This document shows positions 43,923 to 53,500 of a stretch of DNA of 64,000 bases, one piece after another. The notes under the pieces are model-generated. The model saw nothing but the letters and a program-made list of their open reading frames with translations. It had not been told where the DNA came from and made no database searches. Each line of letters starts with the position of its first letter. Positions within the stretch are counted from its first letter, which is position 1. The DNA is from Prevotella sp. (lineage in GTDB: Bacteria > Bacteroidota > Bacteroidia > Bacteroidales > Bacteroidaceae), in assembly GCA_017449675.1 (NCBI GenBank), contig JAFTFG010000010.1:1-64000 (forward strand). Reading direction: 5' to 3'. The translations under genes and the position numbers were made by a program.

Positions 43923-45602
43923 ATGATGAAAAGAATACTGTTCCTTGTACCCTTTTACCTCTTTACCTTTATACCTCTGTTGGCCCAGAGTCCTTCCTGG
44001 ACATCCAAAGCCGTGAAGTCATTACTGACGGTGAAGACATTCTCCGCAGACGGTACACTCCTGGCCAGCAGTACTGGTTTCTTTATCGGTACAGACGGTG
44101 AGGCTATCAGCAGTTGTGCCCCCTTTATCGGGGCTCAGCGAGCCATCGTCATTGATGCCCAAGGCAAGGAATTCCCTGTCGAACAGATGCTCGGTGCCAA
44201 TGAAACCTACGATGTCGCTAAGTTTCAGGTAGCCGCCCGCAAGACCCCACCCCTTCCGATTGCCGACCATACGACAACAGGAAGCACGGTCTGGCTACTG
44301 CCCTATGCGGTCAAGAAGACACCATTATGTGTACAGGGTTCCGTCAGTCATGCAGAGGTTTTCAAGGACAACTACCAGTACTACACCCTACTGTTGAATG
44401 CGGAGGAGAGTCATATCAGCAGTCCTATCCTCAACCAGAACGGAGAGGTCGTGGGAATCCTCCAACCTGCTGCCGGTGAACAGAAGGGAACATCCTATGC
44501 CATCAGTGCCCGCTTTGCCGCTGACATGGCCGTCAACGGACTGAGTATCAACGATCCGGTATTGCGACAGATCGGTATTCCCATCGCTCTTCCTGACAAT
44601 GCGAAGGATGCCCAACTAGCCCTCTTCCTGGCATCTTCTTCCATGAAAGAAGACCAATATGTGAATATGGTAGATCGTTTCATCCAGAAATTCCCTAACG
44701 AGACAGACGGATATGTCTACCGTGCCCGTTTTCAGGCTGCCAAGGGAAACTTCGACAAGGCAGAGGAGGATATGCGACAAGCCCTGAAGGTGGGCGGTAA
44801 ACTGGATGATGTCCATTATCAATATGCGGATATCATCTATCAGAAGGAGGTGTACCAGAGCGACAAGCCCTATGGTGAATGGACCCTCGACAAAGCATAT
44901 AGTGAGTCGCAGGAGGCCTATCGCATCAACCCGATGGCCATCTACCTACAGCAACAGGCACAGATACGGTATGCACAGCAACAGTATGCGGAGGCCTACC
45001 GTCTCTATGAGCAACTGACTCATACAGACCTGCGCAGTGCCGATATTTTCTATGCGGCCTCACAGTGCAAGGCACAGTTGGGTGAGACAGACCAGCAACT
45101 GGCTCTCCTCGATAGTGCCGTCAACCAGTTTACTAAGCCATACGTCAAGACTGCGGCCCCCTATCTGCTGGCCCGTGCCCAGACGTTACTGGGTATGGAG
45201 AAATTCCGTCCTGCCGTCAGCGACTTCAACGACTATGCCTCACTGATGGGATCACAACTTGGTCCTCAGTTCTATTACAACCGTTTTCTCGCTGAGTCAG
45301 GTGGTCATCTCTATCAACAGGCACTGGATGATATCAAGAAAGCCATAGAACTGGCACCTACTGATCCGATGTGTCGAGCAGAACGGGCATCGCTGGAAGT
45401 ACGTGTCGGCATGTACAAAGAAGCCATCGAGACCGCCCAGCAACTAGTCCGCTTGTCACCCGAGATGGCAGACGGCTACCTCTTCCTGGGTCTTGCCCAG
45501 TGCCTCACCAACCAAAAGGCCGAGGGAGCCAAGAACCTCAACAAGGCGAAGGAACTCGGCAACGACCAAGCACAATCTCTGATTGACAAGTATGCGAAAT
45601 GA
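43923..45602 (+). CDS. Exported trypsin-fold and TPR repeat protein, catalytically degenerate
   Basis: Protein of 559 residues. The signal peptide is MMKRILFLVPFYLFTFIPLLAQ. Residues about 25-210 resemble a trypsin-like (DegP-type) domain: GTLLASSTGFFIGTDGEAISSCAPFIGAQ, then ETYDVAKFQV and ISSPILNQNGEVVGILQP. The catalytic His position reads SCAPF instead of TAAHV, and the GNSGGP nucleophile loop reads ISSPILN, so it is probably not a working protease. Residues about 230-555 are TPR repeats (for example KEAIETAQQLVRLSPEMADGYLFLGLAQC). A scaffold in the periplasm or envelope is the likely role. It starts 1 bp after recN. Confidence 0.78.
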   Translation: MMKRILFLVPFYLFTFIPLLAQSPSWTSKAVKSLLTVKTFSADGTLLASSTGFFIGTDGEAISSCAPFIGAQRAIVIDAQGKEFPVEQMLGANETYDVAKFQVAARKTPPLPIADHTTTGSTVWLLPYAVKKTPLCVQGSVSHAEVFKDNYQYYTLLLNAEESHISSPILNQNGEVVGILQPAAGEQKGTSYAISARFAADMAVNGLSINDPVLRQIGIPIALPDNAKDAQLALFLASSSMKEDQYVNMVDRFIQKFPNETDGYVYRARFQAAKGNFDKAEEDMRQALKVGGKLDDVHYQYADIIYQKEVYQSDKPYGEWTLDKAYSESQEAYRINPMAIYLQQQAQIRYAQQQYAEAYRLYEQLTHTDLRSADIFYAASQCKAQLGETDQQLALLDSAVNQFTKPYVKTAAPYLLARAQTLLGMEKFRPAVSDFNDYASLMGSQLGPQFYYNRFLAESGGHLYQQALDDIKKAIELAPTDPMCRAERASLEVRVGMYKEAIETAQQLVRLSPEMADGYLFLGLAQCLTNQKAEGAKNLNKAKELGNDQAQSLIDKYAK

Positions 45603-45635
45603 AGGGTTCAAACGGGACGTTTGAACCCTTCATTC
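45598..45635. terminator. Long hairpin at the end of the recN operon
   Basis: An 18-bp stem runs from 45597/45598 through TGAAGGGTTCAAACG, loop GGA, to its complement ending near 45635, and includes the stop codon of the TPR gene. There is no T-tract, so it may stabilise the mRNA end rather than terminate by itself. Confidence 0.55.
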
Positions 45636-45688
45636 ACCTCGAATGTAAGCCACATTTGAAACAAAAAAAGGTTACCCCTAGTAAAGGA

Positions 45689-45823
45689 TATAGTTAATCA
45701 CTCATTCCAATATAGTTTATCACTTGTTCCGATAATCCTTATACCCCTACTCTGATATTGGTTATACCCCCTAAATCCATATCGGAGTAAGTCATTAACT
45801 ATATCGGAGTAATATCGAGACCT
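45689..45823. repeat. Six-unit repeat array, about 22-bp period
   Basis: Units begin at 45689, 45711, 45733, 45756, 45780 and 45802 (22, 22, 23, 24, 22 and 22 bp). Each begins TAT or TAA. Units 1-2 share TATAGTT(A/T)ATCACT. Units 3-4 share TTATACCCC. Units 5-6 share TATCGGAGTAA and are in inverted relation to units 1-2. The TACCCCCTAAA motif also resembles the array at 861. Confidence 0.65.
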
Positions 45824-45846
45824 CTTTGGAACACAATCACATGCCG

Positions 45847-45890
45847 ACTGAAAGCCACTCAGTCGGTAACTGATTGCCTTTCAGTTGCCG
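45847..45890. repeat. Two-unit 22-bp repeat (ACTGA..GCC..CAGT)
   Basis: Two exact-length 22-bp units (45847-45868, 45869-45890), each ACTGA-N2-GCC-N3-CAGT, flanked by GCCGAC and GCCGACAG. The leading GCCGACTGAAAGC also occurs at 20123. Confidence 0.65.
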
Positions 45891-45971
45891 ACAGATTTTG
45901 GAACGAATTGCGAAAAACCTTTTTTATGCACCATTTTATGCAGGTGCCTCCTCCTTGCCACGAAGCCCGTA

Positions 45972-46067
45972 CCTTCGAGGGCAGGATGTGCCGCCTTCGA
46001 GGGTCGAAGGTACGGCCTCCGAAGGGAGGATGTAGGGGCTTCTTCCGTGAGGAGGCTCCTCACGGAA
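45972..46067. repeat. Repeat array, 22-bp period, ending in a 25-bp palindrome
   Basis: Units start at 45972, 45994, 46016 and 46039. The first two begin CCTTCGAGGG and the third CCTCCGAAGGG. Within them CGTACCTTCGA pairs with TCGAAGGTACG. The region ends in the perfect inverted repeat TTCCGTGAGGAG-G-CTCCTCACGGAA (46043-46067). No gene is seen between 45603 and 46278. Confidence 0.65.
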
Positions 46068-46278
46068 ATTAGCAACCTTATGACAACCTTGACGACCTCA
46101 AAAAGGTTGCAAAGCCAGTAGTTATCAGTGTTTTGTCAACCAGAATACCTTTTTCTTGAAAATATCTAGTAAGGTTTTATTCTTATCCCTTCGACCAAAA
46201 ACTGAAAGTTCGTGTCCTAAAGTGAATCACCAATCATCGACGAAGTCGCTTGCAAGACAAGAACCGTCATCCATTTTT

Positions 46279-47352
46279 CTATCCTGTTACTTTGAAGTAA
46301 AACACCTCATCCTCCTGCAAATCTGGACGATGGATCACGGCTCTCACATAGTCGTCCACCAAATGTCGCCAATCGTTGGGCTTCATGCTGTTGTATCGCT
46401 CTTGGAACATGCTGATACATACCGAGAGGATGTTCTTCATCATCGTACCGCCATCCATCTCCATCATATTGTGAATCAGTTTGCGAACCTCGGGATCATC
46501 GTTAACGTCCCGCAGTATGGCAGCCTCAGCCACAAATCTTATCTCCGTAGCCTTCTTCGACGATCTCTTTTTAGCAGGAGTGGCAACCTTTTGCAGTTCC
46601 TCCTTAAGTTCTTCAATTGTATAGGGAGGAGTCTTCCTATGTATCATATAGTGGCAATTAGGACAGACAGGAACCAAATCTTTTTCTACATCCAGTTGAT
46701 ATTCTTTTCCTATTGAAGAGATTGGTGTCAAGTGATGAACATGGATAAACCGCTTACCAATCTCTCCGTAGGTCGCTTCAAAGTCACAACCACAAACCAA
46801 GCACTTGTATCCTTTCTGCGCTACACACTCCCTACGTGCCTTTTGGTTGCGCTCATACTTATTGGCTTTTACTGTTATCAGTGCACCCTCATAGAGTTTC
46901 TCATCATCCTCTGGGTAGTCCACATCATAGACATCATCATTTACGATTTGCTTCGGATGGAGCAGGAACTCCAGCAATCCTTCGTCCTTACACTGCTGAA
47001 CCCCTTGCAGATTCCCCAGTAGCCCATGTTCATGCAGATGATGCAGAGAGAGAATGTCATCCGTATATTCCTCAATCAGTTTTAGTCTGGCATAGAACGA
47101 TGTGATACCGTGATAATATAGATCCTTGTCCGTCCAGAAATTCTCCTGCTCGAGTGCCTCGTCAAAGATTATCTTGGCCTTCACTACCTCCATCTTGTAG
47201 CGAATGCACTGCTCTGGCTTGGTCTTATAGATAAATACAATATCGCCTACCGCAAACTTATCCGTTCGCCAGTCTGCCATTCCGTGTTGAGCCTTAATCG
47301 CATCTCCGATACGGAACGTGCTGTCCTTACTTGGGGCTATCCAGTACTTCAT
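46279..47352 (-). CDS. EVE-domain / HNH endonuclease fusion
   Basis: Protein of 357 residues. Residues 1 to about 140 look like an EVE (PUA-like) domain: MKYWIAPSKDSTFRIGDAIKAQHGMADWRTDKFAVGDIVFIYKT. EVE domains read modified cytosine. An HNH nuclease follows (about 180-240): Cys184 and Cys187 in CLVCGC, the catalytic core FIHVHHLTPIS with His204-His207, and CPNCHYMIH with Cys230 and Cys233 for zinc. The C-terminal ~110 residues are a Lys-rich linker and a helical domain. The layout resembles modification-dependent restriction enzymes (McrA type). It is 5 bp downstream of the type III mod gene, so it is probably in that operon. Target specificity is unknown. Confidence 0.8.
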   Translation of the reverse strand: MKYWIAPSKDSTFRIGDAIKAQHGMADWRTDKFAVGDIVFIYKTKPEQCIRYKMEVVKAKIIFDEALEQENFWTDKDLYYHGITSFYARLKLIEEYTDDILSLHHLHEHGLLGNLQGVQQCKDEGLLEFLLHPKQIVNDDVYDVDYPEDDEKLYEGALITVKANKYERNQKARRECVAQKGYKCLVCGCDFEATYGEIGKRFIHVHHLTPISSIGKEYQLDVEKDLVPVCPNCHYMIHRKTPPYTIEELKEELQKVATPAKKRSSKKATEIRFVAEAAILRDVNDDPEVRKLIHNMMEMDGGTMMKNILSVCISMFQERYNSMKPNDWRHLVDDYVRAVIHRPDLQEDEVFYFKVTG

Positions 47353-47357
47353 ACAGC

Positions 47358-50003
47358 CTACATTTCAAGCACCTTTGTACTCTCTTCCCCAAACTGCGAG
47401 ACCACACGGACAGCGATCTTCTTGCCCTGTTCATATGGTATGGGTTCGCTCTTAAAGTCATAGAGCGTATCCCATATCTCATCGTTGAATTCCAATCGAA
47501 GGGTACGTTCAGCCTTCTTTTTGGCCAAGTCGCGGGCAACCGTGTCGAGACCTTTTCGCCAGGCTGCAAAGTCTTTCTTGTCGCCACCGCAGAAGTGTAT
47601 GCTGCGCACCTTGAACAGACCACCCGTATAGTTGTCGTCCATCTCCCAATAGGCGATATCGTTCACGTTGCGGGCTTTTACCTCGTCCTGTATTGGGTCG
47701 TACATATCCATACCGTTTATTTCCACATGACAGGTGCCATTGCCATCATTCACAAGACTGACGTCAGGCTCTCCGATGATGATAAACGAACCTGCCTTCT
47801 TATCCTTCTTCAACAGACCGTCTTGCAGCAGATCGTCACTCATACGCACCTTCGACACTTGGAACGTTCCAAAGTTATAGTCCTTATTCTCTCCAGACTC
47901 GATGGTATCTTCGAAAGAGAAGCCAAGAATCACGAGCCAGTTGGACTCATCCAAGTGCTGACGGAATGCACGAACGGCCTCATTCACGGCGTGCTTACTG
48001 ACGGTTCCAAACTTGGGGCCTATCATAAAATAGACACAATGCTCCTTTTCATCTTCTGCCTTATAATAGCCTTTGGCATTCAGATAAGGTTCGTCGAGAT
48101 GTTCCATTGAGTGCATCACCGCTTGTTGCTGCTTCACGCCATTACGAATACCGTTCGCCTTCAGATTATTAAAGATACGGTCAGTAAAGGCAGCATACTC
48201 ATCGTAGTCGTTTTGCTTGTCATTTAAACTCTCTGGCGAACTAACATCCAGGCTTTGCAAAGTCTCCACCGTAAATGGCCCACTCACACGGATACGCTTC
48301 TTGTCTTCTTCTGGCTGGTCGTAGAGCGTTTCTGGTTCTGAATCTGAACGTCCATTTGCCAAATCTTGCAGTTTTATATGTGGGATGCTTTTATATTTAA
48401 ATCCTTGCCTAATATTTGCTTGATTATCATCATGGAGTTTATAATAGGGTAGCAACGCAGTAATTAACCTTATTTTGGCAATGTTTAGCGCAATTCTACT
48501 GGTGTCAATTGTTATCCATCTTCGTCCCCATTGTTCTGCTACATAGGCCGTCGTGCCACTTCCACAAGTAGGGTCGAGAACTAAGTCGCCAGGATCTGTA
48601 GCCATTAATACGCATCTTTGAACTGGTTTTATAGCAGATTGGACTACGTATAGTTTTTCTCCTCCCATTTGATTTTGCCCAACTGTATCTGTCCATAGAT
48701 TGTTCAGAGGTTGAGCTGGAAAGTCATCGAAATAACGAACATATCCTAATCCTCCTTTTGATGAAACGTCAATCCTACGAAGCCTCTTTAGTCTTTTTAT
48801 TCCTTCTTCATTAGTCTTCCATACATTCCCACCTGGAACTTTATAGGTATTTCCTTCGAATTCTATGTCAAACCTGCCAATATCTCCTCCAGATTGAGAG
48901 GTAAGGTTATCCAACCCATATATTCTTGAATTATTAGGTCTTTGGTTGTAATCAAAAGATTTCCCTGTTTGTTTTTCCCAATCGGAAATGGACATTCTAG
49001 TTCCATCTTCTAATTCTATCTTTTTATAAGCAGAACTGCCTTCTCCACCAAATACTTTTTTAACAAAGAGGCCCCTGAATTTAAGATTGGGCTTGTCCTT
49101 TGCATACCATAATATATAATCGCATACCGATGCTGGAGCTTTCAGTTCATTGGGGCTACCTGCTCCTGTAGTCTTTTGATAAATAAGTTGGTCTACGAAG
49201 TTTTCGCTACCAAACACTTCATCCATCACGGAGCGTACTAGATGGACATTCGAATCCGAGATTTGCACAAAGCACGAGCCACTTTCTTTAAGCAACTCTC
49301 TTGCCATCACCAATCTATCTCGCAAATAAGTCAGATAACTGTGTATCCCCAATTCCCATGTATCACGATAAGCCTTTATCATCTCTGGCTCATTGGATAG
49401 TTCAGCATCTCTTGACTCATGAGCCATCTTTGGCTTGTTTATCATGATTTGCCAGTTTCCACCATAACGAATACCATACGGCGGATCAAAATAAATGCAT
49501 TGTACCTGCCCCTTCATCCCCTCGCGATTCAGCAGGGAGTTCATGACGAGCAGGCTGTCACCCTGTATCAGTCTGTTCTGCCAGTTGTCGCTATGTTTAT
49601 AGTAGCCAGCCAAACGTTCCAACTCATCATCCTCTTTGTCTTCCAAATCGCCAAAGAGGTCTAGTTGCAACTTGGCACTCTCGCTCTTATGCTCATGCAG
49701 TTCGTAGAGGTTGTCAATGATGGCCTCCGGGCGAATGTCCTCATGTTTATACAGGCTGCGGATGTCAGTCCGCAACTGGGGCATATAGTCAGGGGTATCC
49801 TCATCATCGTTCTTATACTTATTGAGCCAGTAGAGTTCCGGATCACGTCCGCGCTGGAACTCATGGCGGAAAACCTGATACTCACTCCACTCTGGCTTAC
49901 CGCTAATAGCCATTTGCTCCTCTCCCTGGTGGGCACTGTCGGGAATGGCTGCACGCTTATCGTCGTGCTTGATACTGGTAACGGGTCTATCGTATTTACT
50001 CAT
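47358..50003 (-). CDS. mod: Type III restriction-modification system DNA methyltransferase (Mod)
   Basis: Protein of 881 residues. Motif IV DPPYG is at about residue 172 (CIYFDPPYGIRYGGNW), and motif I is at about 480 (VLDPTCGSGTTAYVAEQWG), so the order is that of beta-class adenine methyltransferases with the target recognition domain between them. Residues about 190-470 are encoded by DNA clearly richer in A+T than the flanks, as if exchanged. The C-terminal 350 residues are a helical, less recognisable extension. Mod sets the recognition site and works with Res. It is separated from res by a toxin-antitoxin pair on the other strand. Confidence 0.92.
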   Translation of the reverse strand: MSKYDRPVTSIKHDDKRAAIPDSAHQGEEQMAISGKPEWSEYQVFRHEFQRGRDPELYWLNKYKNDDEDTPDYMPQLRTDIRSLYKHEDIRPEAIIDNLYELHEHKSESAKLQLDLFGDLEDKEDDELERLAGYYKHSDNWQNRLIQGDSLLVMNSLLNREGMKGQVQCIYFDPPYGIRYGGNWQIMINKPKMAHESRDAELSNEPEMIKAYRDTWELGIHSYLTYLRDRLVMARELLKESGSCFVQISDSNVHLVRSVMDEVFGSENFVDQLIYQKTTGAGSPNELKAPASVCDYILWYAKDKPNLKFRGLFVKKVFGGEGSSAYKKIELEDGTRMSISDWEKQTGKSFDYNQRPNNSRIYGLDNLTSQSGGDIGRFDIEFEGNTYKVPGGNVWKTNEEGIKRLKRLRRIDVSSKGGLGYVRYFDDFPAQPLNNLWTDTVGQNQMGGEKLYVVQSAIKPVQRCVLMATDPGDLVLDPTCGSGTTAYVAEQWGRRWITIDTSRIALNIAKIRLITALLPYYKLHDDNQANIRQGFKYKSIPHIKLQDLANGRSDSEPETLYDQPEEDKKRIRVSGPFTVETLQSLDVSSPESLNDKQNDYDEYAAFTDRIFNNLKANGIRNGVKQQQAVMHSMEHLDEPYLNAKGYYKAEDEKEHCVYFMIGPKFGTVSKHAVNEAVRAFRQHLDESNWLVILGFSFEDTIESGENKDYNFGTFQVSKVRMSDDLLQDGLLKKDKKAGSFIIIGEPDVSLVNDGNGTCHVEINGMDMYDPIQDEVKARNVNDIAYWEMDDNYTGGLFKVRSIHFCGGDKKDFAAWRKGLDTVARDLAKKKAERTLRLEFNDEIWDTLYDFKSEPIPYEQGKKIAVRVVSQFGEESTKVLEM

Positions 50004-50073
50004 TTTATATTGTTTTTATTTATTTATTCAGAAAATTGTCGTATCTTTGCAGCAGAAAAAAATAAAAGAAGTC

Positions 50074-50307
50074 ATGACAGCAATACAGATGAATGCCGAG
50101 ATTCTCCGCAATATGAGTATCATTGCAGAGGACGAGAACCTACTGAAGCGAGCAGCAAAATATCTGCGCAAACTTGTAGCAGAAAAGGAAGACCCTACTC
50201 TCTTCACAAAAGAAGAGTTCTTTGCCCGCATAGACAAGGCAAGGAAACAGCCTGGTAAACAATTTGTCAGCGTAGAGGAACTTGACCAATACATTCGCAA
50301 CCTATGA
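50074..50307 (+). CDS. Antitoxin of a YoeB/Txe-type module
   Basis: Protein of 77 residues from ATG 50074 (MTAIQMNAEILRNMSIIAEDENLLKRAAKYLRKLVAEKED). The frame runs upstream into the divergent mod gene, so the shorter start is preferred; a -7 box TATCTTTG lies at 50042-50049. An N-terminal oligomerisation/DNA-binding part and a C-terminal helix with FARIDKARKQPGKQFVSVEELDQYI match short Bacteroidota antitoxins of RelE/YoeB toxins. Its 3' end overlaps the toxin ATG by 4 bp. It should neutralise the toxin and repress the pair. Confidence 0.82.
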   Translation: MTAIQMNAEILRNMSIIAEDENLLKRAAKYLRKLVAEKEDPTLFTKEEFFARIDKARKQPGKQFVSVEELDQYIRNL

Positions 50308-50582
50308 GCCGCTATAGTGTTGAGATCAAGCCTCAGGCTCAAGAAGATCTTAAAGTGCTGAGCAAGAGCGAGCCCAAAGCCTATCGGAAGGCTCTTACAC
50401 TTATAGCAGAACTTTATGAACACCCTCAGACTGGTACAGGCAAACCTGAACAACTTAAGGGAGGCGGAGGTACATTGTGGAGTCGCCGTATCACTCAGAA
50501 GCACCGTCTGATTTACGAGATTATTGAAACAGTGGTGCATGTTGACGTACTGTCCGCTTACGGGCACTATGATGACAAGTAG
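50304..50582 (+). CDS. YoeB/Txe family mRNA interferase toxin
   Basis: Protein of 92 residues. SRYSVEIKPQAQEDLKVLSKSEPKAYRKALTLIAELYEHPQTGTGKPEQL and GGGTLWSRRITQKHRLIYEIIE are the RelE/YoeB core: the GTGKPE loop, SRRI with catalytic Arg, and HRLIYE. The C-terminus VLSAYGHYDDK carries the conserved YGHY of YoeB. It cleaves mRNA at the ribosome A site when free. The stop is 5 bp from the convergent stop of res, so the module is packed between mod and res. Confidence 0.9.
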   Translation: MSRYSVEIKPQAQEDLKVLSKSEPKAYRKALTLIAELYEHPQTGTGKPEQLKGGGGTLWSRRITQKHRLIYEIIETVVHVDVLSAYGHYDDK

Positions 50583-50587
50583 CCTAT

Positions 50588-53500
50588 TCATTGACTGATT
50601 GCTTTTAGAATCTCACTTTTCAACTGATCAATATCCTTGATCTCCAACAAATCCCAACGCCCGTAGGTCTTGAGATTGTTGGCTGCTGGAATCCAGTAGT
50701 CTTTCAGATAGTGGCGCTTTGCCTCTTTGTTACCTGAACCGTCGGCATCGAAGTCCTGACATTCTATGATCAGGTTTACGTCTTTGGTCTTAACAATAAA
50801 CGTTGGCAGATACTCCTTGTTCTCATCACCGACCACGTATGGGATACGGAAACCAAGATAGGTGTTCTTTACCCACGACTCTACACAGTCCATCTGGTCG
50901 AGCGTCTTGGCTGCTATCTGCTGCCAGGAGTTATCTTCTGCGATAATCAGGTTGACATGACTCTTCTGTGTAGGCCATACAGTCTTGTTCGTAGGACGAT
51001 AGACATGGGTGGTACTACCCTCTGGGTTATAGTAGTTGAGCACGGCGGATATTTCCTCATGGTCGGCGTTAGCCTGATGAACACCCTCCATAATACTGGC
51101 CAGCACGACCTTATAGTTCCAAAGCATCACCAGTCTTTTTTGTTCTGTGCTGCCATCACCGCCCACAATTTCTAACTGCTCATTATACCATGTCTCAACA
51201 ATCTTCTTGATATCAGGGAATTTCTGGAATTGCTGCCCATGCTCACGACTGGTGTAGTATTCACGTATCATCAGATGGGCAAAGTAGTAGACCACCTGAC
51301 TGTCGCGCAACTCCAAGTAGTCGGTCTTTAGCAACTTCTGATCACCATTGACAATAGTCTGCAAGACAGTTTCCGTAGGTATCTGATGGAAGTTGAGTTT
51401 GAACTTGGGCAGTCCTGTGAAGTCTGCCGTCAGCGTTCCTTCCACATTATCTGAGCGATACCCAGTAATCACAGGGAAGCGGATCTCCATCTTCTGGCGC
51501 TCAGGCAGGGCACGGATGATGGCCTTGGGCTTCTGAAGCTTTGTCACCACCGTCTTACCACCCTTGAAGGTGTTGAACGGCACACCGATGATACGGGCAT
51601 ATTCCGGTGGGAACTTATAGGTGACGTTCTCTGCGTTATATCTCTTCAAGTCTTTACGGTCAATCTCTTGCCCCAACTTATCGTAAGGTATCAGGTCATA
51701 ACTCTGACGACGCAAGGCACGACCTACCACCTGTTCGCACAGCAACTGACTGCCAAAGGCACGGATGCCACAGACATGGGTAACAGTATTGGCATCCCAG
51801 CCTTCCGTCAGCATCGATACACTGACCACGCACTTGATATCGCCACCCAACTTGCCAGGCTTACCAACAGTATTGACTACTTCACGCAGGATATCAGCAT
51901 CCGTCAGGTTGTCGGCTGAGCCAGCACCGTGCTGATTGGCATATTCGTGTTTGAAGTCTTCGATCTCCTTGGCGTATGCTTTTTTGAAGGCATCGTCGAT
52001 ACGTGTGGAGGCTTCATCGAGTGCTGAAGAGTCAATCAGTAAGGTGGGGAACTTCTCTTTGGGTAGGCCCATTGTGTCGTAGTTGGAGAACACGTCGAAG
52101 CGTCCATGCCGATAGCGAGGTTCACCATCCTCATTGACACCATCCTGATAGCCCGCAATGTCACGATAGACTTCATGGGAGACGGTAGTATTGTTGCAGA
52201 CCACGATTAAGACAGGAGGAGCCGTATAGAGCGTACCCATCGCTTCGTATGCCTGACGCAAGCCGCGATCATAGTCCTCATAGTCTTTCACAAACTGTTC
52301 TAAGGCTGTATTCAGAAGCGTCGGCAAGTTGGGAGCCTGAACTGCCAACTGACTGGTATCTACTTTGTCTTCCTTATCCTTTTTCTTCTGGGCACGGATG
52401 CCACGCTTAGGCAGTTTGTCTTTTATACTGTCGTAGATATTGCGCAGTTTAGGTTCATCCAAATCGGGTGTATTGTCGTAGGCTGGCAGATAGGGAATCT
52501 TTACCAATCCACTCTCAATGGCATCTACCAGACCGAAGTCGCTCACTACCCAGGGGAACAACGAATATTCAGGATAACCAGAACCTTTCAGGTAATAAGG
52601 CGTAGCCGAGAGGTCATAGACATGCTGGAGTTTATAGCCCAAGAGTTTCATCTGGCGCAGACCTTCGTACCAGACCATAGCCGTCTCGTTTTCCTGCTTG
52701 AGTTCAGAACGCTCGTCATCGTCCAGTTTGTCCTTTGTATTTCGTGGCAGGTAGCAATGGTGTGCCTCGTCGTTGATGACGATGATGCGTTTGCCTTTGA
52801 CGCCCTTTTCCAAGACACGACTGAGCAATACGCTGTAGTCTTCAGTTTCTTTCTGCTGTACCATCTCACCATCCTTCCAGACGATCTTTCCATCCATGGG
52901 TGAGGCATGTTTGCCTGAGAATACACGTGGCAGGAACTGCTGGTAGTTCACGATGGTGATGCTGGAATTCAAACCACCCAATTCCTTTTCAAACTGTGGA
53001 GGTATCAATCCACGCTGATGGTAATAGTCTGTACGTTCAAAGTTGTTGCTGCGCTGACTGAAGTCGAGTTGCAGTACGGCCAGACGGTCGCGGATCGTAA
53101 TGCCTGGCGCACAGAGCAGGAAGTGGTCGGCATAGTGGGTATCCATCGGATTTGCCCGTTTGTTCAGGTAGTTATAGAGTATCAGCATGGCCATCACCAC
53201 CGTCTTGCCTGTACCTGTCGCCATTTTGAAGGCAGTGCGGGGCAGCACATAGGCATCATCCTGTGACACCGTATGGCGACGCTCCAAGAGTTGGTTGATG
53301 ATGTAGTTGCCGATGTTGGGGTCACGCTCTGCTATCTCGTTCAGCCACACAGCCGTTTCTACAGCCTCTCGCTGACAGAAGAACAGACGGAGGTTTGCCC
53401 GTCGATCTTTGTTGTTAAACCAGAAATCGAGCAACTCCTTTGTGATGCGTGAAGCCTTGGGATAGCCAGCCTCTCGCCACTGTTTCACCTGACTGCGGAT

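Noticed and set aside
45689..46061. CRISPR array
   Set aside because: Units are contiguous 22-24 bp variants without constant repeats, unique spacers or cas genes.
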